Source: Bacteroidales bacterium
GTDB lineage: Bacteria; Bacteroidota; Bacteroidia; Bacteroidales; Prolixibacteraceae
Direction: 5' to 3'
Length of the DNA stretch: 64,000 nucleotides
Assembly: GCA_012719495.1 (NCBI GenBank)
Contig: JAAYAG010000087.1
Span: 1 to 64,000, forward strand
The notes under the pieces were generated by a model. That model was not told the origin of the DNA. It was given only the letters and a program-made list of their open reading frames with translations, and ran no database searches. A program made the position numbers and the translations under genes. This document shows positions 1 through 9,178 of the stretch, piece after piece (position 1 is the stretch's first letter; each line of letters begins with the position of its first letter).

Positions 1-42
1 CATTACTACATTAAAAATTAAACATAAAAGCTAATTTGCTTT

Positions 43-1818
43 ATGATTGAAAAACAAAATAATGCAAAAATAAATAGCACTAAAGTCAATAAATTGCATA
101 ACGAGGACCAACAATTTAAGAAGCAGATTGCCAATTACGAAGCAAAAATTGAGCAGTTGAAACAATCTTTCGATAAACAAACCTCGAAATATTCACGAAT
201 TACCAATTATTCTATTCAATTATCGAACAAAGCTTTTGATGAATTACCCCAGTTTATTGCTCAAACCCTTCGCGATATTTTCGAAGTAAAAGCAGTTTGG
301 GTCTCTACCTTCGATGAAAAAAAGCAACAATTACGCCTCGATGCATGCACCCTTCTTCCCGAAGAAGAAACTCTAATAAAACAATTTGTTGGCAATCCGA
401 TAATTGCGCCTTTTACCCCCGTAAATTCGGATGTTGTGCAAAAAATGATAGCAATAAAAATAGGCCCGCCTTCGACACTGAACACAATTTCATTCAATCA
501 AATTCCTGAAGAAACCAGCCAACTTGTTCACAATGCGATGAAAATAGGATGGTTTCAGGGAACATCTTTTTCACATCGGGGAAAGCTTATTGGAGGTATG
601 CTTATTGCGGGTCATAAAGAGCAAATTCCCATTAACGAAGAACAATTAGGAACTTTTATCGAGCTCACATCCAATATATTACAAAGAAAAAAGGTTGAAA
701 ATGATTTGATTGTAAGCGAACGGCGTTTTAGAGAGATGACCGATTTACTGCCGCAAATTGTTTTTGAAATCGACATGCAGGGAATCTTAACCTTCGTTAA
801 CAAATTTGCTCTCGACCTATTGGGTTACACCTACACCGAACTCAGCGAAGGCTTAAGTATTTCTGAAGTTGTGGCACCTGAAGACCTTCCGTTCGCGATA
901 CAACGCATAAAAGAAGTATTCAACGGCGCTGATACCACGCCCAAAGAATTAAAAATTTCAAAACGAAATGGCGAAATTTTCCCTGTAATATTGCAGGCAG
1001 AAGTTATTATGGACGAAGGGTTCTGCTCTGGCATGAGAGGAATTGGAATTGATATTTCAGAAATAAAAGAAGCTGAAGAACAGATTCATTTAAAAAATCA
1101 ACAACTCAAAAAAATCAATGCTGAAAAAGATAAACTACTTTCGATAATAGCCCACGATTTACGGAGTCCCTTCAACAGCTTTATTGGTTTCACTGAGCTA
1201 TTAACAGAAGAGGTACAAACTCTATCCCCCGCAAAATTGGAAGAAATTGCCAAAAGTATGAAAGAATCGGCAACGAACTTGTACGCACTGCTCGAAAACC
1301 TGCTCGAGTGGTCGAAAACACAGAGGGAAGGGACTGCATTTAACCCGCAAAAAATTAAACTGCATGAAGAAGTCTGCCATTGTCTTGAACTCGTAGGATA
1401 CCCAGCTTCAAAAAAGAATATTTCATTTGATATAAACATACCTCAAAAGTTTGACATTATGGCCGACAGGCCTATGCTCGATACAATCATCCGAAACCTA
1501 ATATCGAACGCAATTAAATTTACCCGCAAGAACGGTAAGGTAGAAATCTCTGCCCACGAGGAAAATTCAGGAATTCTAATCCGAGTAAAAGACAACGGCA
1601 TTGGCATGAGCAACGAACTGATAGACAGACTTTTTAAAATTGACAATATGGCAAATCGCCTTGGAACCGATGGAGAACCAAGCACCGGATTGGGATTAGC
1701 AATATGCAAAGAGCTCGTTGAAAAACACCAAGGGAAGATTTGGGCCACCAGTCAGGTTAACAAAGGAAGTGTGTTCTACTTTTTCATACCCAACACCTTC
1801 AGCGAGGCAGAGAACTAA
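43..1818 (+). CDS. Soluble GAF-PAS sensor histidine kinase
   Basis: 591-aa cytoplasmic histidine kinase with no signal peptide or membrane segment. In order it shows a charged coiled coil (about residues 20-50), a GAF-like sensor (about 60-215), a PAS domain (about 225-345), a dimerisation/phosphoacceptor helix with the H-box IAHDLRSPF (phosphoacceptor His371), and an HATPase domain with an N-box (NLISNAIKF), a G1 box (DNGIGM) and a G2 box (TGLGLAI). No receiver or output domain is fused, so the partner regulator must be elsewhere. The gene converges on the next kinase and their stop codons overlap by 4 nt. Signal and target are unknown; assignment as a histidine kinase is secure, the exact sensor ligand is not. 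Confidence 0.9.
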   Translation: MIEKQNNAKINSTKVNKLHNEDQQFKKQIANYEAKIEQLKQSFDKQTSKYSRITNYSIQLSNKAFDELPQFIAQTLRDIFEVKAVWVSTFDEKKQQLRLDACTLLPEEETLIKQFVGNPIIAPFTPVNSDVVQKMIAIKIGPPSTLNTISFNQIPEETSQLVHNAMKIGWFQGTSFSHRGKLIGGMLIAGHKEQIPINEEQLGTFIELTSNILQRKKVENDLIVSERRFREMTDLLPQIVFEIDMQGILTFVNKFALDLLGYTYTELSEGLSISEVVAPEDLPFAIQRIKEVFNGADTTPKELKISKRNGEIFPVILQAEVIMDEGFCSGMRGIGIDISEIKEAEEQIHLKNQQLKKINAEKDKLLSIIAHDLRSPFNSFIGFTELLTEEVQTLSPAKLEEIAKSMKESATNLYALLENLLEWSKTQREGTAFNPQKIKLHEEVCHCLELVGYPASKKNISFDINIPQKFDIMADRPMLDTIIRNLISNAIKFTRKNGKVEISAHEENSGILIRVKDNGIGMSNELIDRLFKIDNMANRLGTDGEPSTGLGLAICKELVEKHQGKIWATSQVNKGSVFYFFIPNTFSEAEN

Positions 1819-4800
1819 TCCAGAGGCAGAGTAAATCTAAATATTGAGCCCTTCCCAACTTCAGATTCTAACCAAATTCTGCCATTCATTAATTCTACCA
1901 AATTTTTCACTATGGCTAACCCAAGACCATTGCCCCCGAATAAGCGGGCTCTGTCGTTTTCAACCTGACGGAAGCGATCGAATACCGATTGGTGCATATT
2001 CGAAGGAATGCCAATCCCTGTGTCGGAAACAAAAAATACAACATGATCTTTTTCAATACTTTCAATACCAAACCTCACGCCACCCCTTTCGGTAAACTTC
2101 ATGGCGTTGTTAGCCAAGTTTGTTACAATTTGAATAAAACGGTTTTCATCGGCCATAACAGTTACATCGGTCTCGAGTTGTAGTTCAAGAATCAAATGTG
2201 ACTTGTTCATTTCGTTCAATTTATTACTGAAAATAAGGAAAAGCGAACGTAAAATTGGACCGACCTCAACCGGTTTCACCCATGTTTTCAACTGACCGGT
2301 TTCCAGACTAGAAATATCGATTATATCGTTGATAATTTGCAACAGGCTATCGGCACTCTTGGTAATAATATCTGAATATTCTTGTTTTTCGCGTTGAGTG
2401 AGGGTATCGTCACTCGTAAGGAAATTGCTGAAGCCGAGAATTGAATTGAGTGGTGTTCTAATTTCGTGGCTCATGTTAGCCAAAAACGACGATTTTAACC
2501 GGTCGCTCTCTTCTGCTTTAACCTTAGCTTCAATAAGCTCGGCCAGCATTCGCCTTTTTTCAGTAATATCTTCTTTAACAGCCACAAAGGAAATGATGCT
2601 CCCTGAGTCGTTCAATATTGGCGATATTTTCATGCTCTCCCAGAACAATTCCCCACTTTTCTTTCGGTTTTGCAAGTCGCCTTTCCAGTCATTCCCCGAG
2701 AGGATGGTTTGCCACATTTCCTGATAGAATTGTTGACCTTGCAACCCCGATTTTAATATGTTAGAGTTCTTCCCTACAGCTTCATGAAAAGAATAACCAG
2801 TTACCTCAACAAACTTGGGGTTAACATATTCGATAATCCCATTAAGATCGGTAATAACAATGCTCACAGGGCTCTGAGACACCGCATTGGTAAGCTTTAA
2901 CATTTCTTTTTCGTTCTTCTTCCTCTCGGTGATATCGTGTCCTATACCAATCAACCCAATAGTTCTCTTATCGCTATCTAACAAAGGGATTTTTGAAGTC
3001 GAAAGCCATTTTTCTTTTCCATTGAAGTTAACAAGGTACTCTACGCGTTGTAATATTGGATTCCCAGTCTTAAGCACGTTATCATCGTCTTCCCAAAATG
3101 AAGTAGCAATTTCGGAAGGGAAAAGATCGAAATCTGTTTTTCCAAGGAGTTCTTCTTCCGACAAAGCTCCGCAATTCTCAATGTCGGCTTTGTTGGCAAT
3201 AACCTTTCTTCCCTCAATGTCTTTTAAATAGATTGCGTCGGGAATATTGTCGATAATTGTTCGTAGCAATAGGTTTGCCTGCTGGATAGCTTCCGATGAA
3301 TTCCGAATTTCGGTGATATCAACAATAGTCCCTATATATCCCAACAGCTTACCCGATTCACTAAATTCAGGCACAGCACGCCCTTTTACCCAAACCACAC
3401 TACTATTTGACTTTACAAAACGGTATTCCGCATCGGAGTCGTTATAATCATTGGTGGCATTTTCCCACCCCTCAATAATCTGCAATCTATCATCAGGGTG
3501 AACCGAGTTAATCCACCCAATGCCCATTGCATCCTGAGGACTAAGCCCGGTTATTTTGCACCATTCTGGATTTACATAGGTTGTCAAACCGGCAGCATCG
3601 GTGCGGAAAATTCCCACTGTAGCATTCTCGGCTAAGGTTTGAAATAATTTCTCGCTGGCAGTGAGCGAAATTTCAGCACTTTTTCGGTCTGACACATCGG
3701 CAATAAAACCTTCAATGGCTAAAAGCGCACCATCATCATCATAAATGCCAATGCCCTTTTCCCATACCCATTTCAAATGGTCATCTTTTGTACTTATACG
3801 ATATTCAATTTGAAAAGGAGACTTGTTTTGGAGTGCTTCCTGTATGCTATTCCAAACACTAAGCCGATCGTCAGGATAAATAATCCTGTTGTATGATACG
3901 ATCTGGTTTCCTTCCATTTCCCATGTTGAATAACCGGTGAGTTCTTTACAGCCTTTGCTAACAAAATCCATCGTCCAATCGTGGTCATTCCGGCAACGGT
4001 AAGCCATCCCAGGCAAGTTCGACATCAGAGTAGAAAGTTTCCGCTGAATCTCGGCTGTTTTCTTTTGCTGCTTTCGGTCTTCGGTCTGGTCGCGAAAAAC
4101 CATAATTACCCCGGTAACATTCCCTTTGCTATCGAAAATAGGAGCACCACTATCGGAAATAGGCCACTCTTCTCCACTTCTTGATATCAAAAGTGTATGA
4201 TTTGCCAGGCCAACAACAACCCCTTGCCGTATTGCCTTGGCAACAGGGCTCTCGATCTTTTCACGCGTTTCTTCATTAATTATAATAAAAACATCGTCGA
4301 TTTTCCGGCCCTTTGCATCCTGTTCGCTCCATCCGGTAAGCTTCTCGGCCACAGGGTTCATGGTAATTATTGTGCCATCTTTTTTTGTAGAAATTACGGC
4401 ATCGCCAATACTATATAATATTGTTTTATACTCCTCCTGTGAATTGTAAAGCTGCTTGTATAATTTTCTTTGCCGATGGAGGTAAAGCACATAAAAAAAC
4501 ACAATGAGAATAAGGATGCCGGAGACTGAAAAAACTTCGGGCGTTGCTGTTTTGAACAAATAATTATCGTAAAGTTCGCTTTTGTCTGTTTTGGTTACCA
4601 ATACCCAACGGGTTCCCGGCACTGGGTTCAGGCTGGCCAGCACATTTTCTCCACGATAATCTTTTCCAACTGATATGCCTTCTTGCCCCATAGCTGCATT
4701 AACTTCAACACAAGAGTTAACAACAAGCGGCAATTTCATTTTCATTACCTCTCCAGATTTGTGCCGCAAATTAGACATAAACAACACCGAGTCAGCCTCA

Positions 4801-5435
4801 TTTCGTAACAATAGCGACTCCGAGGTCCGGCTTTGTACCGGCCAAGTTTCAACAAAAGGGAAAAGGAACTTATTAGGATCGTGCCTAAATACCACCATCG
4901 TTTTTCGGGAAATGTCGGGAAAGAAAAGCGGTGCCACAAAGTCGATGAAAACATCCCCATCTAACTCACAATCAAATAAATCGGTAGAAAGTGTTTTCTC
5001 CGAGAGTAGGCTTTGTTTCAAAGTCGTCAAGGTAACGTCGTTGAAATGAGGAACAACTACACCCGAAGAAACTTGCCTGTGCAAATCATCAGAAAATATA
5101 GTAACAGAATGATATCCATGTTCTTTTGCCAACTGACTCAACATGAGTGATACTTCAGCATTGCTATAGGTACCATCAGACAAAATCCATTGCTTCACAA
5201 TTTGAATGAAATGAGCATTGTCTACAATTATTTCTGCATCGAGAAGTTCGTCATCATACCACTCAGCAATTTGTTCAACTTTGATATTGGCAATCGACGA
5301 AAGCTCATCTTTTTTTGCATCGGCCATTTTTTGCCGCTGCACTTTAAAAAAATAATTAACGCTGGCAATAATTAGCAAACTACCAACAAACAGTAGAGAC
5401 AGAAAAAGTATAGTATTCTTGATATTCTTTTTCAC
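1815..5435 (-). CDS. Membrane-anchored multi-PAS sensor histidine kinase
   Basis: 1206-aa kinase. An N-terminal membrane helix (about residues 8-28) and a second at about 297-318 bracket a ~270-residue extracytoplasmic sensor that looks like a Cache-type domain. About five PAS/PAC units follow (starting near 335, 470, 595, 723 and 847), then a HisKA domain with MSHEIRTPLNS (phosphoacceptor His990) and an HATPase domain with N-box NLANNAMKF, DTGIGIP and GNGLGLAIVKNL. It ends without a receiver domain, so it is a classical rather than a hybrid kinase. It is transcribed toward the soluble GAF-PAS kinase and shares its last 4 nt with it. Likely input: an extracellular small molecule plus cytoplasmic cues through the PAS chain (inference). 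Confidence 0.9.
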   Translation of the reverse strand: MKKNIKNTILFLSLLFVGSLLIIASVNYFFKVQRQKMADAKKDELSSIANIKVEQIAEWYDDELLDAEIIVDNAHFIQIVKQWILSDGTYSNAEVSLMLSQLAKEHGYHSVTIFSDDLHRQVSSGVVVPHFNDVTLTTLKQSLLSEKTLSTDLFDCELDGDVFIDFVAPLFFPDISRKTMVVFRHDPNKFLFPFVETWPVQSRTSESLLLRNEADSVLFMSNLRHKSGEVMKMKLPLVVNSCVEVNAAMGQEGISVGKDYRGENVLASLNPVPGTRWVLVTKTDKSELYDNYLFKTATPEVFSVSGILILIVFFYVLYLHRQRKLYKQLYNSQEEYKTILYSIGDAVISTKKDGTIITMNPVAEKLTGWSEQDAKGRKIDDVFIIINEETREKIESPVAKAIRQGVVVGLANHTLLISRSGEEWPISDSGAPIFDSKGNVTGVIMVFRDQTEDRKQQKKTAEIQRKLSTLMSNLPGMAYRCRNDHDWTMDFVSKGCKELTGYSTWEMEGNQIVSYNRIIYPDDRLSVWNSIQEALQNKSPFQIEYRISTKDDHLKWVWEKGIGIYDDDGALLAIEGFIADVSDRKSAEISLTASEKLFQTLAENATVGIFRTDAAGLTTYVNPEWCKITGLSPQDAMGIGWINSVHPDDRLQIIEGWENATNDYNDSDAEYRFVKSNSSVVWVKGRAVPEFSESGKLLGYIGTIVDITEIRNSSEAIQQANLLLRTIIDNIPDAIYLKDIEGRKVIANKADIENCGALSEEELLGKTDFDLFPSEIATSFWEDDDNVLKTGNPILQRVEYLVNFNGKEKWLSTSKIPLLDSDKRTIGLIGIGHDITERKKNEKEMLKLTNAVSQSPVSIVITDLNGIIEYVNPKFVEVTGYSFHEAVGKNSNILKSGLQGQQFYQEMWQTILSGNDWKGDLQNRKKSGELFWESMKISPILNDSGSIISFVAVKEDITEKRRMLAELIEAKVKAEESDRLKSSFLANMSHEIRTPLNSILGFSNFLTSDDTLTQREKQEYSDIITKSADSLLQIINDIIDISSLETGQLKTWVKPVEVGPILRSLFLIFSNKLNEMNKSHLILELQLETDVTVMADENRFIQIVTNLANNAMKFTERGGVRFGIESIEKDHVVFFVSDTGIGIPSNMHQSVFDRFRQVENDRARLFGGNGLGLAIVKNLVELMNGRIWLESEVGKGSIFRFTLPLD

Positions 5436-5572
5436 AGCAACAACATTTTGAGTGTAATATAAGAAAAATAGGCATGTGTTTCTCTTATGATCAAAAAAAA
5501 CAGCAACTCAACTTATCTTGTTTTATTCCTCAAAAAAAGGAAAAAACAATCCCCTTTTTTGTACAGTTAGTT

Positions 5573-5580
5573 TATTTTTG
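5573..5580 (+). promoter_or_regulatory. Candidate Bacteroidota -7 box upstream of the acyl-CoA ligase
   Basis: TATTTTTG matches the Bacteroidota sigma-ABfr -7 consensus TAnnTTTG and lies about 90 nt before the ligase ATG. A TTTG lies only 11 nt upstream of it rather than the usual ~19, so the -33 partner is poor. The remaining 5436-5669 interval between the divergent kinase and ligase genes is AT-rich and holds nothing else I can support. Confidence 0.3.
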
Positions 5581-5669
5581 CAAGAAATAATGTTTTTTTT
5601 CATTTAAGTAAGTATCTTATCGTGCTTTTGCATAAAGATTTAACTTAATAACACTTTAAATTTTACTGT

Positions 5670-7310
5670 ATGGAACGCAAGAATTTGGCCAGCTTATACA
5701 CGAAATCATTCCGAGACAATTGGGATTTACCATTGTTTTCCGACTATGAAGGCGAAACATTTTTCTACAAAGATGTAGCCCTTTCAATTCAAACTATAAA
5801 GAGTGTTTTTTCGAATGTTGGTATTGCTAAAGGCGATAAAATTGCCATTTACGGACGTAACTCTTCTAACTGGGGAAAAATTTTCTTGGCCTGTGCTTCG
5901 TATGGAGTAATTGCCGTTCCTATTCTGCCTGACTTTAAACCCGACAATGTTCACAATATTGTAAATCACTCGGGGGCAATGTTCTTATTTGCCGCCCGTT
6001 CACTTTACTCAACTCTCAATATTGACGAAATGCCTAGTTTGAAAGGGGTTATCGCCATTGAAGATTTTGCCATTCTTAAAGCTATCGATGAAAATTTGCA
6101 AAATTTTACCAGCCAAGGACTTAACCTAATGAAAGATGGACACATCGATCGTGAAGCTTTTGAGTTCGAACCGGTCGACAGCGATGAAATGATGATCCTT
6201 TCATATACTTCGGGCTCCTCTGGCTTCTCAAAAGGGGTAATGATCCCTGTGCGAAGTGTATTTTCGAATGTGATTTTTGCTCAAGACCACATGCCATTGA
6301 AATCGGGCGACAAAATTGTTTCGTTCCTTCCCATGGCGCATGTCTTCGGGTTGCTCTTCGAGTACCTATTCCCGGTTTCGGTAGGTTGCCACATCACTTT
6401 CCTTAATAAAATGCCTAGCCCTCAGGTGCTTATCAAATCATTTCAACAAATTAAACCAAGGCTAATCCTCTCGGTTCCCTTGGTTATCGAAAAAATATAC
6501 AAGAAAAGTCTTTTGCCAACAATTCAAAAACCGGCCATCAAGATAATGCTCGGCATTCCAGGAATCAACAAATTGTTACACAAGAAGATAAATGCCAAAT
6601 TAATTGAAACTTTTGGCGGAAATTTCCACGAGATAGTCATTGGCGGGGCAGCACTAAGCAGCGAAGTTGAAACGTTCTTCCGCAAAATTGGCTTCCAATT
6701 CACCATTGGATATGGCATGACCGAATGCGGGCCGCTGATCAGCTATGCTGCCTGGAGCGAAACCCAACCTCTTTCAGCTGGCAAGTTGGTCGACCGGATG
6801 GAAATACGGATAGAATCTGAAGACCCCTACAAAATCGTTGGCGAAATTCAAGTAAAAGGTGATAATGTAATGCTTGGCTATTTCAACAACGATGAGGCCA
6901 ACAAAAACACATTTACCGAAGATGGCTGGTTCCGTACCGGAGACCTTGGAATTATTGACCATAACAACTTCGTATACATCAAAGGGCGCTCTAAGAATAT
7001 GCTGCTAGGCCCCAGCGGACAAAACATTTATCCCGAGGAACTTGAAGCCCGCTTAAGCAACCTGCCTTATGTTGCTGAATGCGTTGTTGTTCAGCGCGAA
7101 AACAAACTTGTTGCGCTGGTTTTTCCCGACAAAGATGGAATGCACACCAACAACATCGACGAAAATGCATTAAACACAATAATGGCCGATAACCGTAAAA
7201 ATTTCAATCATCACGTAGCTCAATACGAACAGCTATCGAAAATTGAAATTGTAAATGAAGAGTTTGAAAAAACTCCGAAAAAGAACATCAAAAGGTTCCT
7301 CTATTCATAA
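5670..7310 (+). CDS. AMP-forming acyl-CoA synthetase (fatty-acid CoA ligase family)
   Basis: 546-aa member of the ANL adenylating superfamily. Expected activity: fatty acid + ATP + CoA to acyl-CoA + AMP + PPi, in the cytosol or peripherally on the membrane. Motifs in order: the ATP-binding loop YTSGSSGFSKG (from residue 179), YGMTECGP (from 348), the GDLG ribose-binding Asp (about 424), and GRSKNMLLGPSGQNIYPEELE, which holds the hinge region. The C-terminal lysine expected in the last domain is plausibly in the final KTPKKNIKRFL stretch. Length fits a compact long-chain ligase. It is a single-gene unit, bounded by an upstream intergenic region and a strong terminator. Substrate chain length cannot be read from the sequence. 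Confidence 0.88.
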   Translation: MERKNLASLYTKSFRDNWDLPLFSDYEGETFFYKDVALSIQTIKSVFSNVGIAKGDKIAIYGRNSSNWGKIFLACASYGVIAVPILPDFKPDNVHNIVNHSGAMFLFAARSLYSTLNIDEMPSLKGVIAIEDFAILKAIDENLQNFTSQGLNLMKDGHIDREAFEFEPVDSDEMMILSYTSGSSGFSKGVMIPVRSVFSNVIFAQDHMPLKSGDKIVSFLPMAHVFGLLFEYLFPVSVGCHITFLNKMPSPQVLIKSFQQIKPRLILSVPLVIEKIYKKSLLPTIQKPAIKIMLGIPGINKLLHKKINAKLIETFGGNFHEIVIGGAALSSEVETFFRKIGFQFTIGYGMTECGPLISYAAWSETQPLSAGKLVDRMEIRIESEDPYKIVGEIQVKGDNVMLGYFNNDEANKNTFTEDGWFRTGDLGIIDHNNFVYIKGRSKNMLLGPSGQNIYPEELEARLSNLPYVAECVVVQRENKLVALVFPDKDGMHTNNIDENALNTIMADNRKNFNHHVAQYEQLSKIEIVNEEFEKTPKKNIKRFLYS

Positions 7311-7330
7311 TTTTCATCTAGCGATAATAT

Positions 7331-7371
7331 AATATTGTGAAGACGCACAACGATCTTCACAATATTTTTTT
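7331..7371 (+). terminator. Rho-independent terminator after the acyl-CoA ligase
   Basis: Perfect 13-bp inverted repeat (AATATTGTGAAGA at 7331-7343 and its complement at 7354-7366) with a 10-nt loop, running directly into a T run. It sits about 20 nt after the ligase stop and before the zinc-ribbon gene, so the two genes are probably separate transcripts. Confidence 0.8.
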
Positions 7372-7403
7372 GTACCGAACACAAACCATAACACCTTAAC
7401 TAT

Positions 7404-8030
7404 ATGACTGAAGAAATGCCTGTTGTGATAGAATGCCCAAGCTGTGGGGAAAGGTATCTTATTTGGGCAGCGATGAGCGAGTTACCGCAAGGAACTACCT
7501 ATTACAGTGACGGCTATTTCACTTCGGACAACAAGTGGCGCACACCCGAAATAATTGGCTGTGTAACCTGCGAACTGGGTTTTACCCCTCAAAGCGGCAA
7601 AATAATTGCCACCCCAAACCGTGAAGAATTTCTCCAACACTGGTCGCACCTAAAACCGGCGCAGCCCCCAACCACCGGAGCCTTGGTACTTGAGTTACGT
7701 GCCCGGAAAAACATGGATACTACGATGGAGAAAGTTCTCAGAAAAGAATTATGGTACAGCACTTCGCATACCACAGCCGGGAAAAACCTGTTGGAAAATA
7801 ACGCCAAATTCAGAAACTTCTGGAATGATAGCATGGTGCAGCTCGAAGCACTTTTCGACAGGAATAACCCGGCAGAATTGTTGCTAAAAGCTGAAGCTAA
7901 CCGCCAGTTGGGACACTATGAGCAGTGCCTGGAGCTTTTATTGGGCGAGCAGAGCAACATGGCCGAAGCCATAAGAAACGCCGCCCAACGCGAAAACTGC
8001 ACGCTTTTGGTTGTTGCAGGAAAGAAATGA
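7404..8030 (+). CDS. Zinc-ribbon protein of unknown function
   Basis: 208-aa soluble protein that I do not recognise. Near the N-terminus it has CPSCGERY and, about 40 residues later, CVTCELGF: two CxxC knuckles that would form one structural zinc site. The middle (about 85-150) is charged and probably helical. The C-terminal part (about 155-195: NPAELLLKAEANRQLGHYEQ) resembles a single TPR-like helical pair. No signal peptide is present, so the protein should be cytosolic. It follows a strong terminator and converges on the DUF4249 gene. The zinc ribbon is directly visible; a nucleic-acid or protein-binding role is only a guess. Confidence 0.7.
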   Translation: MTEEMPVVIECPSCGERYLIWAAMSELPQGTTYYSDGYFTSDNKWRTPEIIGCVTCELGFTPQSGKIIATPNREEFLQHWSHLKPAQPPTTGALVLELRARKNMDTTMEKVLRKELWYSTSHTTAGKNLLENNAKFRNFWNDSMVQLEALFDRNNPAELLLKAEANRQLGHYEQCLELLLGEQSNMAEAIRNAAQRENCTLLVVAGKK

Positions 8031-8091
8031 GAACCACTGGAAAACAATGCTTTACGCCAATATAAACTTTAAAAATAAAATCGAACTCAGG

Positions 8092-9168
8092 TTAATAACT
8101 TATCATTCCATAGGAGTAGTCTACACCGCCAATAGGATAGCGGCCATACTGAATGTTGTAAGTTGACGAAGATGCTGCCCCAAAAATACCCAAGCCATTA
8201 GCAATGTTGCTATATACCTGTACTGGTTCGGTGAAAAGCCCCATGCCCGATTCGTTTGAATCGTCAATCGACTTGAGGTAATAATACATATCCTTGGTTA
8301 TCGACTGCAATTCGAAATGAACAATATAATACCCGCCCATAGTGGTGTCAACATGAGCCATGTCCCAAGCCCAATGTTCGTAAAGCTCGAACGACAATTC
8401 GTAGGGTTTACCTTTTAGCAATTTATCGTCGAAGATTGTATAGCCAAACGATGATGTTTCGCCCAGAATATTGTTGGGGTCGTTGTTATTTGAAAACACA
8501 GGGTCAGAAGAAGTGAGTTGCTGATTTACAAAGTAATCCATCACAAGAACACGAATACCTTCTTCACCATTCGGCTTGGTCGTCTCAAATCCCTCTCCCA
8601 CACTAAGATATACATAAAGGCGATAATAATTTTCCTCATCGGGCGTATCGGTAAACGTGATGCTGGCATTCACTTTTGACGATGAATTGTCAAGAATATC
8701 ATCATTTTTAACCACCTCAACAAAAGCAGACTCGATGGGAACCGGCATTGCACCTATCATTTCACCCACAGCTACGTGTTTAAAATCGGGATGCGACACC
8801 TCAACGCGGTACTTTTTCCCGCTTTTGACCACTGTTTTTCCAGAATAACGGGCTAAAAACAAGTCTTCCAACTTTGCTCTCACCGAATCACCGACATTAA
8901 CACATTGCAATATTTCGGTTTCTTCATCATCTACAAAGACTTTTACAGTTGCATTAGGAATAAAGCGAAATTTACTCTCAAATCCGGGAATGAGCTTTGT
9001 TGCCGAAACCTCTACCTCGAGCAAACTATCGACCAAACAAATGCTGTTAACAACCAGTTTGGGTTCTAGTTCTTCTCCTTTGAATTCTACTTCTGTAGAA
9101 CAAGCCGTGAACAATGCCGAAAAAAGCAGCAACACCAGCACACAATATATTTTATCTGAAATTCTCAT
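8092..9168 (-). CDS. DUF4249 outer-membrane lipoprotein (partner of receptor 1)
   Basis: 358-aa lipoprotein: signal peptide with lipobox LFTAC (lipidated Cys23), followed by the VVNSICLVDSLLEVEVSATK region typical of DUF4249. Members of this family sit beside TonB-dependent receptors in Bacteroidota and have no established biochemical role; a surface-exposed substrate-binding partner, analogous to SusD, is the usual inference. It starts 10 nt after the stop of the receptor upstream, so the two are co-transcribed and probably translationally linked. It is the last gene of the locus: the plus-strand zinc-ribbon gene converges on it with 61 nt between stops. The C-terminal Tyr-rich segment (YNIQYGRYP, DYSYGM) is typical of beta-rich secreted proteins. 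Confidence 0.82.
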   Translation of the reverse strand: MRISDKIYCVLVLLLFSALFTACSTEVEFKGEELEPKLVVNSICLVDSLLEVEVSATKLIPGFESKFRFIPNATVKVFVDDEETEILQCVNVGDSVRAKLEDLFLARYSGKTVVKSGKKYRVEVSHPDFKHVAVGEMIGAMPVPIESAFVEVVKNDDILDNSSSKVNASITFTDTPDEENYYRLYVYLSVGEGFETTKPNGEEGIRVLVMDYFVNQQLTSSDPVFSNNNDPNNILGETSSFGYTIFDDKLLKGKPYELSFELYEHWAWDMAHVDTTMGGYYIVHFELQSITKDMYYYLKSIDDSNESGMGLFTEPVQVYSNIANGLGIFGAASSSTYNIQYGRYPIGGVDYSYGMISY

Positions 9169-9178
9169 TACTAGTAAA

